From Isoetes taiwanensis (lineage: Eukaryota > Streptophyta > Lycopodiopsida > Isoetales > Isoetaceae): a DNA stretch of 64,000 nt. Positions within the stretch are counted from its first letter, which is position 1, and the number at the start of each line of letters is the position of its first letter. Below are positions 33,981 through 45,362 of the stretch, one piece after another. The position numbers were made by a program, and so were the translations under genes. The stretch lies in assembly GCA_021234155.1 (NCBI GenBank), contig JAJEKV010000062.1:6230432-6294431 (forward strand), written 5' to 3'. Below the pieces are notes generated by a model, which saw only the letters and a program-made list of their open reading frames with translations, did no database searches and had not been told where the DNA came from.

Positions 33981-36900
33981 CATTAGGGCGGATTTGGGGT
34001 CTCAAAATGGCCCATATCTTGGATGCCAGAATTCCACGTCATGTTTCTCGTGACCAATGATGTTTGCGCATTTTTTTCCAAAGTCAGTATTAGTTGGCAA
34101 GTAGAAAGAGGAGCAGGCTTACTTGGCATCCACATGGCGAAATTTCATAGGACATGTGTGTGCATTCATTGCAACCACATTAATGGCCCGCATTTTTCGA
34201 AAATCGTATCGCGGACCAAAATAATGGCTACTTTTCCCGCCTACTGTGCACATGCCCACATGCACCAACCACCTTATCAAATTTTGGCACCAAGATTTCC
34301 ATTGTTCACATTAGCGCCGCTACGTGCATCCTCTCTGCCTTCGCTCTTCATTTGGAATCCAACTCTCCAATAGTGTCTGTGTTTTTGCGGGGCGAGCATA
34401 GAGTTAAGCAACAACGGCGAGGCGATGTGCGGACAAGCAAACGTACGTTACATGCCATGTTTTTACTACCCAAATTTTCATTCTGAAGTTTTCCTACTTT
34501 TCAGCTCTTCCCATTCATCGTATTGCTCTCTGCCATTCATTCTTACAATTCAACGACCGATCCATCTGACGGTGGAAGGATATCTATCCATAGGCTCGTG
34601 GGTGAGAATGCTATCCTTAACAAAGGATGACTATGGAGTTACATTGCCGGAGCGACATTCATACACAATGAATAGGTAGAACTATAGGGTTCAAAATAAA
34701 TGCTATGGATAGTATATTGCAAAAAAAAAAAAAGGGAAGGGAGGGGGGAAAGGGATTTGAAGAGGAGGATATTTGCAAATTTGCACCCTCAATAATACAT
34801 GGATCACACCATGCGAAAATGCATATGCACTTTGTAAATGTGTAGTGAGATTTCGCGTCATGTGATCCTTGCTTCTTTTCTCTTCCATCTTCTTGATTTA
34901 TATTCACTCACTGAATCAAATATTTTTCTTTCGGCTATATTTATCAGATGTCGGGGATTTGAGACTAGGGAAAAGCATTACTAGCATCGTTGTTGTCTAA
35001 CATATGGACATAAGAGACATGGTTTTCCAAGATATACATTCAGGGCAATGGACATCTAGTTTTACGTTGTAAAGTTGTGGGAGCCGAGCTTGAAAGTCGT
35101 CCCATGATCTCTTTTAAGCGAATTGTGCAAGCCTTATGAGAATGGTGTCCTTGCAATGAAGAAATGTTTGATAAGACGTGCATCCAGGGTTGTTGAAAAA
35201 ATGAGTTACAAAATATTTGCTCCATTAGAGGTGTTTACTAATGCCACGACACAAAAGCTCCAAAGACATATTGTATAAAATGTCGCTTTCATGAGCCTTT
35301 GGATCAGTTAACTCAAAGTGTCACATATGGAAATATTGTTAGGTTTGATAAAATAACATAAAAATCTTATTTAATAAAGCTTTGGTTGTTGGTAAAGTGT
35401 TGGCTTATTGATTAAGTGTTTGTATTTTGCTTTGGGACCCTCTTTGAAAAAGTTTAGTTCATAAAACATAATATAACTTGGAATGATACATATTTTATAT
35501 GCAAATGGGAGACTATTGATGAGGGACTTGGTGTTATTATCTATTGACAACAAACAAGAAAGTGGATCACACCATGCGAATTTAGTATATTCCAACCTTT
35601 TAGCTTATACAAAATTCGCTTGGTGTGATCTTTTTGGAAAAAAGATGACTTCCTATAGTAAAATTACTTTGATTATCTTTTAATAAAAGAAATATATATG
35701 TGTCTTATTTGAAGTTAAGTGTGGATATGTGACGTGCTCATTTATTGATAAAGTGTGCTTTTTGAAAAGGGCTAATAACTTTATGTACTACTAGAGTTGG
35801 TAAAGTATTTTAGATGCAAATAGGATGCTTGATGTGATCCTTCTTAAAAAAAGATATGCTCTTTGAAAAGGACTAATAACTTTATGCACTTGGGGTGGTA
35901 AAGCATTAAATGAGAAGGGGTACTTGTGTTTAATTTTAATTTGACAACAAATAAGAAAGTGGATCACACGATGCGAATTTAGTGTGTTCCATTTTTGTTG
36001 CATATGTACTATTCGCTTGGTGTGATCCTTCTTGAAAAATAATATGCTCTTTGAAAAGGGATAATGACTTATGTACTTAAGAGTGGTAAAGCATTTTAGA
36101 TACAAATAGGAATGAGTACTTGTGTTTAATTTTAATTTGACAACAAATAAGAAAGTGGATCACACCATGCGAATTTAGTGTGTCCCCTTTTTTTGCATAT
36201 GTATTATTCGCTTGGTGTGATCAATCTTGAAAAAAAAAATAGCTTTCAAGTAAAAGGAAAGAAAGATATCTTATTTAAAATGTAAAGTGTTAGTATATAA
36301 AGTGTTGGTTTATTAAAATACTATTTGTTTACGCTAAGTTGTAAGTTCAATATTTGTGTTTCTATTTACTTTTTTACGCAAGGATCACACCAGGCGAATT
36401 TCTTATATGCAATTACTTCTGCGCATGAAGATTTCGCATCATATGATCCTCTTTAAACAAGGATGGCTTTGACCTTCAATGTTCATAAATTTTATGAATG
36501 TTTGCATATAAGAATGTCACATATCATATTTTCTTAAAAAATGGTCATCAAATGGATAACTAGTCAAAGAGTTCTTCTACTACTTAAAGAGTTTCAAGAC
36601 TTATTTTTGCTATAATTTAAATAGCAATAGATTTTTAAAGGAATCTATTGTTAAAAGTAGTCAAAGACTTCTTGTATTAGCGGTATCTAAACACAAACAC
36701 CATAACCTTTGTACTTCAAGAATGTATAAACCCTTCACATTGCAAAGTATAATGTCATTTATTAGCATCTTCATGGACATTTCCCTTCCTTATCGAAGCG
36801 GCTCATCTCAAGGGCGTATTGATTAGAATGCCTTCATCCTCTCTCAATCTCTCACAATATCCTAGGAGGCGGAGTTACCGTCACCACAAAAATCGGACTA

Positions 36901-37981
36901 AACTTGAAGCGTCACGAAATGGCGGTTTCTTGCCATTCAACGGATCAATGGATATAAAGCGCCATCCGCCCGGATGTCGACACTTTTTGAGCGCAAGACA
37001 CAACACGTCGAGGTCTAAGTTCTTATTTTTTAGACCTCCTTTTTGCGATTGAAGGCTGGAGCATATTAGGTGAGTCGGGTTGGATCCTTATCCACACATC
37101 ATTTGGAGCTTCCATCTTTGCGTGGATCGCCGGCCTTGAAATGAAGGTGTACAATTTGTATGCCCCAACACAATTAAGCCGTGTGAGCCAAATGTACGTA
37201 CTAACCTCGTTTTTTGAAATTTACAGCGTGCATATGGAAATCGAAAAGTCCATTCTCCTACAATCCATGCTTTTTATACATTAAGCAAATTCAAATTTTG
37301 AATTGTAGGGAAGGAAGCCTGTATTGGGATGAAGTAAAGATCCCGGTTAATCTTTGGGTTCACATGGATGCCCGCTGTGGCCGGCTTAAAACCTGTTGAA
37401 CTTGGGCTGAGGCAAAAAATTCAGCCCCATTTTGGAAAATCAGCCCTTGCAAGATCCAACTTGCGTGGCTGATCACGTATTGAATTTTTTAATCGATCTT
37501 GACTCATGTAACTCGGCGGAGGGCCTAAACTTCTCCATGTGAACCACCCGTGAAGCAGCATGGCCGGCGCCTCGAAATAAAAAGTCTGATACAAAGCTTC
37601 AACCTACACATTCAAATTTTGAAATGTGGAAGGCGGGAAGCTTGTATGGCCATGGCCTCTAAATGAAAATAGCGCAAGAATCGGTGACACCCACGCTTGG
37701 TATCTGACAAACCAAGAGACACCGTCATGAGTTGCCGGTATGCTATAATGCAAGTGGCTTTTTAGAAGCGCCACATGTTGCATCAGCCTGTCTGACAACC
37801 GACAGAATTAAATACATATGGCGCCATGAATGCGCAATCCCCCTTATTCTGGGAGAATATTCCAAGTAAATCTGTAATGATGAGATTTTGGTATCCTAGG
37901 TGGCATGGGAAAAAAAGAGCGGAAATATGACGTGGAATGGCTGATAGGAGGCCATTTTGAGACCCCAAATCCGCCCTAATG
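33981..37981. mobile_element. 4.0-kb terminal-inverted-repeat element in element 2 RT, no target duplication
   Basis: Perfect 32-bp inverted ends (33981-34012 and 37950-37981) begin CATTAGGGCGGATTTGG. A further shared block ATTCCACGTCAT lies about 20-25 bp inside each end. The flanking RT sequence joins cleanly: GAT GAC TT | G ATG GAT CAA encodes DDLMDQ, as in the relic copy near 5030, so no base is duplicated or lost. There is no long ORF; the element is non-autonomous. Inside are hairpin units (34801-36449), an A run near 34716 and short AT-rich repeats. The lack of a duplication does not fit the usual hAT, Mutator, CACTA, Harbinger or mariner rules. Confidence 0.9.
34801..36449. repeat. 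Five 66-68-bp hairpin units, three in a ~197-bp tandem array
   Basis: Units lie at 34801-34868, 35564-35630, 35961-36028, 36157-36222 and 36382-36449. Each has a left arm GGATCACACCATGCGAA and a right arm TTCGCTTGGTGTGATCC, or variants, around a loop of 33-35 nt. The third and fourth units are 196 bp apart; the second and third are 397 bp apart, twice that. Between them the spacers repeat as well (CTTTGAAAAGG, TTTGACAACAAATAAGAAAG). A lone half unit lies at 35829-35840. The loops vary while the arms keep pairing. Confidence 0.85.
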
Positions 37982-39037
37982 AAGTCATCCGATCTGGGGA
38001 GGGCATATTTGTTCTTGATGGTGTGCTTATTCAACTGCCTATAGTCTATGCACATTCTCAGACTGCCATCCTTCTTCTTGACAAAAAGAATGGGCGCTCT
38101 AAATGGCGAGACGCTAGGTCTAATGAAGCCTAGGTCGAGCAACTCCTGCAACTGCTTCTTTAACTCCGTCAACTCCTGCGTCGTCATTCTGTATGGGGCC
38201 TTGCTTGTCGGCTTCGTTCCCGGTTCGAGTGCTATCTCGCACTCGACTCCCCTATAAGGAGGAAGCTGCTTGATCTCATCTGGAAAGAGATCATGGAACT
38301 CCGTGATCAAGTTAGCTATTTGCTTCGGCAGCTTGTTGAGCACCTTGTCTTCTTTGCTTTCTTCTGACTCCGGCTCATCAATCTCAAGCTTGAAGATGTA
38401 TGCTACCTGCTCGTTCTTGATGCACTTGAACAGCCGTTTAGAAGACATACACTGCATGATGGGAATAACTTCTTTACCTGTGATCTCAATGATTTTGCCG
38501 TCGGGCGTTGGGAAGGTCACCTTCCGCTTCCCACAATCGATGATGGCTCCTGCTGGTCCAAGATACTCCATTCCTATGATCAGGTCATACTTGCCAATGC
38601 CCATTACTTCTGCCCCCATCTGAATATTCATCCCTGGCAAGTCGATGTCAAAATTAATTCTCTTGCCTGCCGTTTGCCTTACTGCTCCACTAGCTAAGAC
38701 AACGGGCCTTGGGCTTCGACTTTAATGGTTTCAACTTCATCATTTCAACCATTCTGGGGGATGCAAAGTTATGGCTACTTCCTGAGTCTATCAGGACTAT
38801 GAAGGACTTGGCCTTGGCCTTCTCTACTGTGGAAATTACTTTATACTGGCTCTCTGCTTGCTCTGTATCTATTGCGGCAAAGATATGACACTCACCCTGA
38901 ATGTAGTCGCGGGCTGCGCCCGCCCGTCGTCGTCAGACGAGTGTCCCAATCTCCCAACTCGCTAAGCGCCGCACTCATGGCGTAGGGGCGGGTTTTGTCC
39001 TATGGCTTGGCTGAAGCACACGAAGCAAAGCTGCTTT
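37982..39037 (-). CDS. Element 2 protease and start of RT
   Basis: The zinc-knuckle remnant (CFVCF near 39020) leads into protease, with the motif [14 protein letters not shown] near 38745-38800. The 38640-37982 frame covers the rest of protease ([19 protein letters not shown]), the linker and RT up to [20 protein letters not shown]. The first RT motif ([18 protein letters not shown]) is present. The frame breaks near 38690-38710 by an indel. The RT frame runs on 38 codons into the TIR element, which are not RT. Together with 32945-33979 this gives a complete set of RT motifs. Confidence 0.85.
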
Positions 39038-39038
39038 T

Positions 39039-40249
39039 CTATGCACTCTGCCTCTTTTCCTTGGGCATTGCACGCAAAAAGGATCGCCTTTGCTTTGGAG
39101 TAGTTTGACCCTTCACCGCTTGTCCTTGAAGGACACTGTTTCTTCTCCTTTGCTTTCCCACGATTGCCACCATATGGGGCTCTATTTGGACTGGATCGGT
39201 GGCTGCCCTAGGGGCTATAACTCCTTGTTGCCTTGCCTTTATCACGGTATCTGGCTGCCTCGCCGCTATTCCCCGAGTCCTGTCCCCTTGCAAGCTTATT
39301 GCCTTGGACTCTGCTTCTAATACTGTCTTAGGATTTATTGCCCTTACAACCTTGCGGATCTCCTCATTCAGCCCCTCAATGTAGCTCTCGACTGCATGCT
39401 TTTCACCCAACCTTGGCACATAAAGCCTTAACCTCATGAATTCCTCTGTATATTTACGGACTGATTTGTTTCCTGTTGCAACACAGTAGAGCTTTGCATC
39501 ATCTTTGGACTTGTGCTCTCTTGGGACGTAATGGCGCTTGAAGGCTTTAGCAAACTTTCTGAACTTGCAAGCATCCCTGCTCAACCCATGGGCCTTTGCA
39601 TAACCCTTCCACCAAATCCGTGCGGCTCCTTTCAAGTTGGCTGTTGCCACTCTGCCTTTGTCCTTATCCTTCATGCCATAGGCATTGCCGTGTACTCACT
39701 CATTTTAGATCCAGCCATGCCTCTGCTTCTAATCACGACTGTTCTCCCAGGAGGCTGTTCGAGTTCAGGACCTTCCATACATTGCCGGTCGCGAGAATCT
39801 ACCTTCTTACGGTAGTCGGAGGCTCTAGTGTCCCTTTGTCGTCCATCTATGGTGTCCCTCACGCCTTCCATCTGCGGTGTTCCTCGCCTTCCATCATTGG
39901 GTCACGGGGCTGCTCTTCTTCCTCCTCGGGTCGGTCAGAATCGAGCTTGAGTCAGGAGGATTCGTTTGGAGGACCTCCTTCTCTTGCTCTTCTTCTTGTC
40001 TCTTCCTGTTTTCCGAGCTGATGCTTGTGGTAACTGAGCGTTGCCCACCGAACCCACTCCTGCTTGAGCTGCCAGCAAGGCCTTTATCTGTTCGAGGTCC
40101 GTCCTCATCTGTGATATTTCCTCTTCTGGGGTCACGGGTCCATATTCCTCAAGCAGGTTCCTTGCCGGGGGTGGCCTGGGCGGACTCTGTTCTTCCATAT
40201 GGTCTCGGCGTTGTCGTTCCCCTGAGCCTAGGCCTCTAGCTGCATACAC
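39039..40249 (-). pseudogene. Element 2 gag
   Basis: The N-terminal frame 40249-39935 has a Pro-rich stretch, a TPEEEISQMRTDLEQIKALL helix and a basic KKSKRRRSSK tail. After a broken stretch (39934-39675) the capsid frame 39674-39039 carries AARIWWKGYAKAH, CKFRKFAKAFKRHYVPR, YTEEFMRLRLYVPRL and VESYIEGLNEEIRKVV. It is clearly the same gag as in C (27832-28945). A stop or shift near 39675-39935 prevents full-length gag. It lies directly after ORF2 with about 170 bp between. Confidence 0.85.
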
Positions 40250-40417
40250 AAGTAGTTCATGGCTATATAGTTAGTTTTACTTGTTCTCTTGCATTATTTA
40301 TGTTTGTTGGTATAGTTGTGGAGCAAAAATACATCAACAAAACATTTAGAGTGCAAAAGAAATTATATTTATTTTATATAAGATTTTAGTACAAAATCAC
40401 CGGGATCAAGAGTTTAA

Positions 40418-40548
40418 CTAATCTTGAAATCGCTGGTAAGATGGGTTATCCTCTAGAAACTTCTTCACTTGGGCTGTTCCTACTGAATGACCCAAGTTCC
40501 TAAGGACGTTGATTGAAGATCCACCCTGCAAAGCTCTCGCCAATTCTT
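40418..40548 (-). pseudogene. Element 2 ORF2, C-terminal end
   Basis: The minus strand encodes ELARALQGGSSINVLRNLG then TAQVKKFLEDNPSYQRFQD and TAG at 40418-40420. The block matches the C-terminus of the ORF2 relic at 6067-6200. It breaks at the element 3 insertion (40549); the rest of the gene resumes at 48891. Confidence 0.8.
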
Positions 40549-41122
40549 TGTTAGTCCTGTGCCTCCTGGTACAGGACTATTCATGCATACGTCAGACCAG
40601 GTCAAGCTCAAAGATCCTCAGTCAACCACGGGTCAGACATCCAAGCATCCACAGAAGACTAAGCAGGCCACGCAGTCAAAGCCTTTGGCGGTCAACAAGA
40701 GGCGCCCTTCGGACAAATGCGCCCGAATCAGCCGCGCGTCGGTCGTCAAGCGTGATTTTAGGCACTTCAAGAGGCACGCCAACTCACCGCAAATCGGGGC
40801 CTCCTTCCGAGTCGGCACCGAGATCGGTCGGAGTGTCTATATTGGGCCCAAGGCCATTGTACTATATATATGAGTAGAGTTAGCTCATAAGTTTTTAGAT
40901 GAGTTTTGAGTCTTGTCTCCTTCGGTTTTCTCTCTATTGCGAGAGCTCATGTATTTTCATCATTGATATCAAGGAAGCTTATCATCTTTCTTTCATTTTG
41001 TTACATTCTCTTCTTTTTCTTCTCTTTTTGACCAAATCGGCGTGACATAGTCCCCGGACTCTCTGTTAGATCACGGGTCCTCACAGGTACGTCTTCGAGT
41101 TCGAACCCGGACCCCAAACACA
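40549..41122 (+). repeat. Element 3 5' LTR
   Basis: 574 bp from TGTTAGTCCTG to CCCCAAACA. Compared with the 3' LTR it has many small indels and substitutions, mostly in the CG-rich middle (40690-40810), while the stretch around the TATA box is nearly identical. Confidence 0.93.
40863..40871 (+). promoter_or_regulatory. Candidate TATA box in the element 3 LTR
   Basis: ACTATATATATGAGTAGAG is kept in all three LTRs of this family (also near 48620 and 52213) and is preceded by a conserved GGCC(C/A)(A/G)AGGCCATTGT block. It is probably the element promoter. Confidence 0.6.
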
Positions 41123-43655
41123 TGTCGCCTGCGGCCGGTGCGATTTTCTCCTACTTTCTAAAAGCGCCATATGCATCAGCAATTTCACGCCCGGAAGAAC
41201 TCGCTTTCTCGAGCGGCATCTCGGCTTGGGCGCCATCGGCGTCGGGGAAAGGTTTCGCGACATGTATGGATCGCTTATGACATAGAGGAGGCCATCTTGG
41301 TCTAGAGGCTCGGTCAGCGCCACCCCACCCTCGTGTCGGTCTCGCCCCAGTTCCCGCCCCAAAGCGTGCAAACATTGCTCACAACCTCGGTCCCCTCATC
41401 ATTATCGGGGGCCTTATCGGCTCAACCTTCTCAACCGTACTTTCATACCCCCGAACATGCCTACATCCATCATTCGCCGGGCCATACGCCACTTCGCCCA
41501 TGACCATCATCTCCCGGGTGGGCCGCGGCTATCCACATGTCTCCGCTGCCTTTTGCCGGAATATCCTTTCCCTACGTTTCCCACTTTGCTCTTCCTGTTT
41601 ACAACCTTACTGGATCTCAAAACCAATGCTCCGCTGCCGGTTTCTCAACATGATCACCCCTTCGCCGAGGGTCCGTCGGGCACAATGCCAAATCCACCTC
41701 AACCTCAATATCCTCACTATCCTGTTTCTGTCATCGACACTTTCACATCTACCTTTCGGACTCTGGCGGCTTATCCCACCTTTGGCAACCACGAAGGCAA
41801 ACCGTTAGACCAAAGTGCTCGGGGCCCACATGGAAGAATTTGAGGCTCTAGCTGTCCTAAATGGGCGCAGCGCAACCTCAGCCCCGAAATTTCACATCTT
41901 TTTCCACCACAACTGCGTGGCTCTCCTCATCAATGGCTCATGTCCAACAAAAGCCATTGGAAACAAGACTTGGTCCGAAATGCGCCTTTGCTTTTTACGT
42001 CTCATTCTGGGACCCGCGGATGATGATCAACTTCATCTCAAGCAACTCAATGAACTTCAACAAGAGCCCGCAGTGCAGGGATTTTGCGGATCGACTTCAC
42101 ATTACGCTCGATGGCTCAAGGAGTACCCTACCACAGGCAGTTTTGGTTTGGTTTCTCCAAGGACTTCCTCACGCTATTCGACTCATGATGAATACACCGC
42201 CCAAAACTTTGGAGCGGGCTATCGACCTTGTCAATCACTCCGTCAATGTTTCCTCCGAGGCGTGGCTCTTCAAGAGCTCCGTTCATTCCACCCGTCATGG
42301 TTCCACAAGCGGTACATTCGACCTCAACACGCTAATCCACAGTAGCGGTGATCAAATCTGGTGCCATATTTGCAAATATCAAGGCCATTTGGCCAATGAG
42401 TGCAACTCCACCAATGGCCCGCCTCATTGCAAGCGATGCAACATGTGCAATCATGCCCGAGGAAGAGTGCACTCGCACTCATCCCACACCGTTCCGCAAC
42501 AAAATGGTTTATCAGTACAAACCACACCTCGGTCCCCAAACGCACTATCGTGACCACCTCTTGGTGCAGCCCACGCAACTCTATCAGCAAGCAGGGACCA
42601 ACCACGGGGGATCAACCAACGTCCTCCTTTTGATCCTTCTAAAGCTCGGTGCTATATCACCGTCAAGAATGGGGTCATACCACGGCGTGCCCTCAACTTC
42701 CACAAGTTCAGGGTCCGGCTTCACGGCACAAATCCGGACCACATCGGGTCCGCCTCACGGCTTACCAACTCTGGCTTGCTAATGGCAAACAAGGCCCGCG
42801 ACCAGTTCAAAGAAGCCCCCAAGAGCGCCTCGGCAATCACGCTATCAACCAGCTCCAACAAATCAACCTAAATTTGGATCAACAAGCCCAAGAGGAAATT
42901 TTTTCGGGCACTTAATCCTCCCGCTGTACCGTCAAATTGGGTTGGTCTAGTTTCACGCCCGGACCAAGGCATCACGTCCCTTGACTATTATTCGAGGAAG
43001 GACACCTTTTTGCCTTTCTTTTGGTTGACACCCTTCCTCATGAGGACGAAAAAAGGTTCACTTTGCACGACTTAGAAAAAAGCTCATGCCAAATGTCATG
43101 CCCAAAGTTCGCCAAAGCATTTTGAATCTCATGCATTTGAAGGCGCACATTTGGCAAATGTTCATGCCACCACTCGAGCTCAACAAAGACACGATCCACC
43201 TTCAACATCTCAACCTCCACGCTCTCCGGACATATCCCAATATTGCAGTAGAGGTTGACTTACTCAAGAAGTTGCCGCTTCCACGCCACGCACTCCCCGC
43301 GGTGGAACCGGCCAGATCCTTTTTCTCATGTACCTCTCGAACTCAAGAGGAGCTTGCCAAGATCAAAATTCCTTTAAGCTTGGCAACCATTTTAAAACTA
43401 CGTCACGCTCTCAAGGACCGGTTACCACTCCCAACTGTTTTAGTTGGGCTGTGGCTACCTCTACACCCACGGTCCATACAGCGGTGGGAAATCACCAAGT
43501 CAACCATGTTCAAATCGATGGAGGTAGTGCGGTCAATCTCATCACGGACAAACTCCGCAAACAAATGGGCATCACACAACTCTTTCGTTGCCCCATATGA
43601 CATCAAATTGGCTAATGGCCATATCCACGAGACCTCAAAGGCGTCACACCTCGAG
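41123..43655 (+). pseudogene. Element 3 gag and protease, heavily frameshifted
   Basis: Pieces in all frames match element 4: a gag region at 41457-42345, a zinc pair region CHICKYQGHLANEC with HCKRCNMCNH near 42360-42460, a second region with QVQGPASRHKS near 42680, and a protease segment VNHVQIDGGSAVNLITDKLR near 43500-43560. The protease uses DGG in place of DSG/DTG, as in element 4. The sequence ends at the deletion junction after NGHIHETSKA. No continuous frame survives. Confidence 0.8.
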
Positions 43656-44400
43656 TCCTCTATCAACAAATCATCCGCAGCGATTAAACGCCCCACGGAG
43701 CTGGTCAGTGATCGTGGTGTTCATTTCATCAATCATACTATCAAAGAGCTGACGGATTATCTCTTGATACATCATCACAAGAGCACACCTTACTATCCTC
43801 AAGGCAATGGGTTGGCCAGAAAGCACCAACAAAACTCTGGTCACCATTCTCAAGAAAATTTGTGGCGCTTCCCTTCATTGATTGGAAGACAAAACTTCCT
43901 ACTGGTTCTTTGGGCCTACAATACTTGTTTTCAAGATTGCTACTGGTCACACTCCTTTTAAATTGGTTTATGGTTAGGAAGCTCTCATGCCCTTTGAATT
44001 CATTCTTCCAACACTCCGGTTTCAACTGGCTACTGCTCATAATCCACCAGCTGCTCTCAAAGAACGGGTCTATCAATTAGAACAGTTAGATGAACCGGCG
44101 AGGGATGCTTATATTCGTGTTCTTCATGGACAACGATTTGCAAAAATCTTTACATGACAAGCGTTTGAAGACAAAAAAAACATTCAAACAAGGAGATTTG
44201 GTTCTTCTTTATGATTCCGTGTACAAAAATTTTCGGGTAAACTCAAGTTTCGTTGGCTTGGCCCTTATCAAATTGTTCAAGTGGTTAGACCAAGTGTTTT
44301 CCAACTCGTTGAATTAGATGGCACTCCATTACCTACATTAGTTAATGGTTTTCGATCTCAAAGCATTTCAGCACCGCGAGAAAGTGAACATCCCAACACG
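43656..44400 (+). pseudogene. Element 3 integrase, C-terminal two thirds
   Basis: After the deletion the sequence reads TELVSDRGVHFINHTIKEL and STPYYPQGNGLA, the second Asp and the region of the Glu, then LWAYNTCFQD, then frames matching LVYGQEALMPFEYILPTLRF and a GPYQIVQVV-like end. The zinc domain and first Asp are lost. Several shifts occur. It matches 57740-57962 plus 62713-63241 of element 4, and here the CACTA insertion is absent, which shows the empty site. Confidence 0.85.
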
Positions 44401-45362
44401 TAGGCAGTTCGAATCAAACACCACGTAAAGTGACTAGAAAGGCGGTAGATTATATTATAGTGGAGAATTTTTACAAAATGTGGGCGCTGACCGCCTATTT
44501 CGCTATGGGCACTGCCCTATATACAAAAACGGACTCGAGCCCTATCTACTAAGTCCTAAGAGGAAAAACCCTCTACTCGAGGGTTGGGCGAGAGGTGATG
44601 CGGAGGAGATGGTAGAGGTTACGCTCGGATCAGCGAAGGTGCGGAACCACCTCCATCCGTTGGTCTTGGTCGGGATGTTGACCATCACACCCACCCAGAT
44701 CCATCGCGAATACCCGCGGTTGTGGCGGCGCCGAAGATCGAGCAGTTCATCTTACAAGTAATCCCTCGGCGGTTCGTCGGCATGGTGCAATCTTCGTTCA
44801 AACCGGCCGGGCGGCCATCTTGGCGCCATCGGATGCCTTCGTTTCTCTCGGTTCGTCTTATATAGCCCGAGGACCTCCTTGTCGGCGATGGACCAATCAC
44901 ACAAATCGTCCATAGCGTGGTTTGCAATGCAAAGGCTGTTTCTAAAAGGAGAATCGTTCTCCGCGCATATCTAGCAATGGTACCTTCGACACATTCCTTT
45001 TAATGATATCCCGCCCGAGGTTACCCGGCATTGAATGCCATTCCTTCTTTCTCATGCGCGTCGAACATTAATGGGTGTCCTTTGCCATCTGTCACATCCG
45101 ATCTTTCTTTCCGTCTCACATCCTCCGCGTCCATTGCTTCTCCCTTACGTTTTTGGGGACTTAGCCAAATTTTGCCTCTCAATCCCTTCTTCGCATCTCT
45201 TGACACGGCATCATCAGCGGTTCTGTTTAAGCCCTCTTCATACCTCTTCACCTCGGTTGTGCGCCCTAAAACAAACCTTTTCGTTCCTCAAGCCTTCATC
45301 CTCCGTGCTTTCGACTTTCGTCTTCGCCTTTAGCATCTCTCTTCGTTACGCAAATCATTCTC
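44401..45362 (+). other. Element 3 post-pol region, no clear gene
   Basis: It matches the start of the same region in element 4 (63242-64000) through many small indels. No coding signal. Confidence 0.55.

Noticed and set aside
34801-36449. CRISPR-like array
   Set aside because: Units are inverted repeats with variable, unequal spacers in a plant transposon, and no cas genes are present. Plant nuclear DNA is not expected to hold CRISPR.
37783-37981. C-terminal 38+ codons of the 37783-38640 frame as RT
   Set aside because: After PRSDD the frame enters the TIR element end; the real RT continues at 33979.
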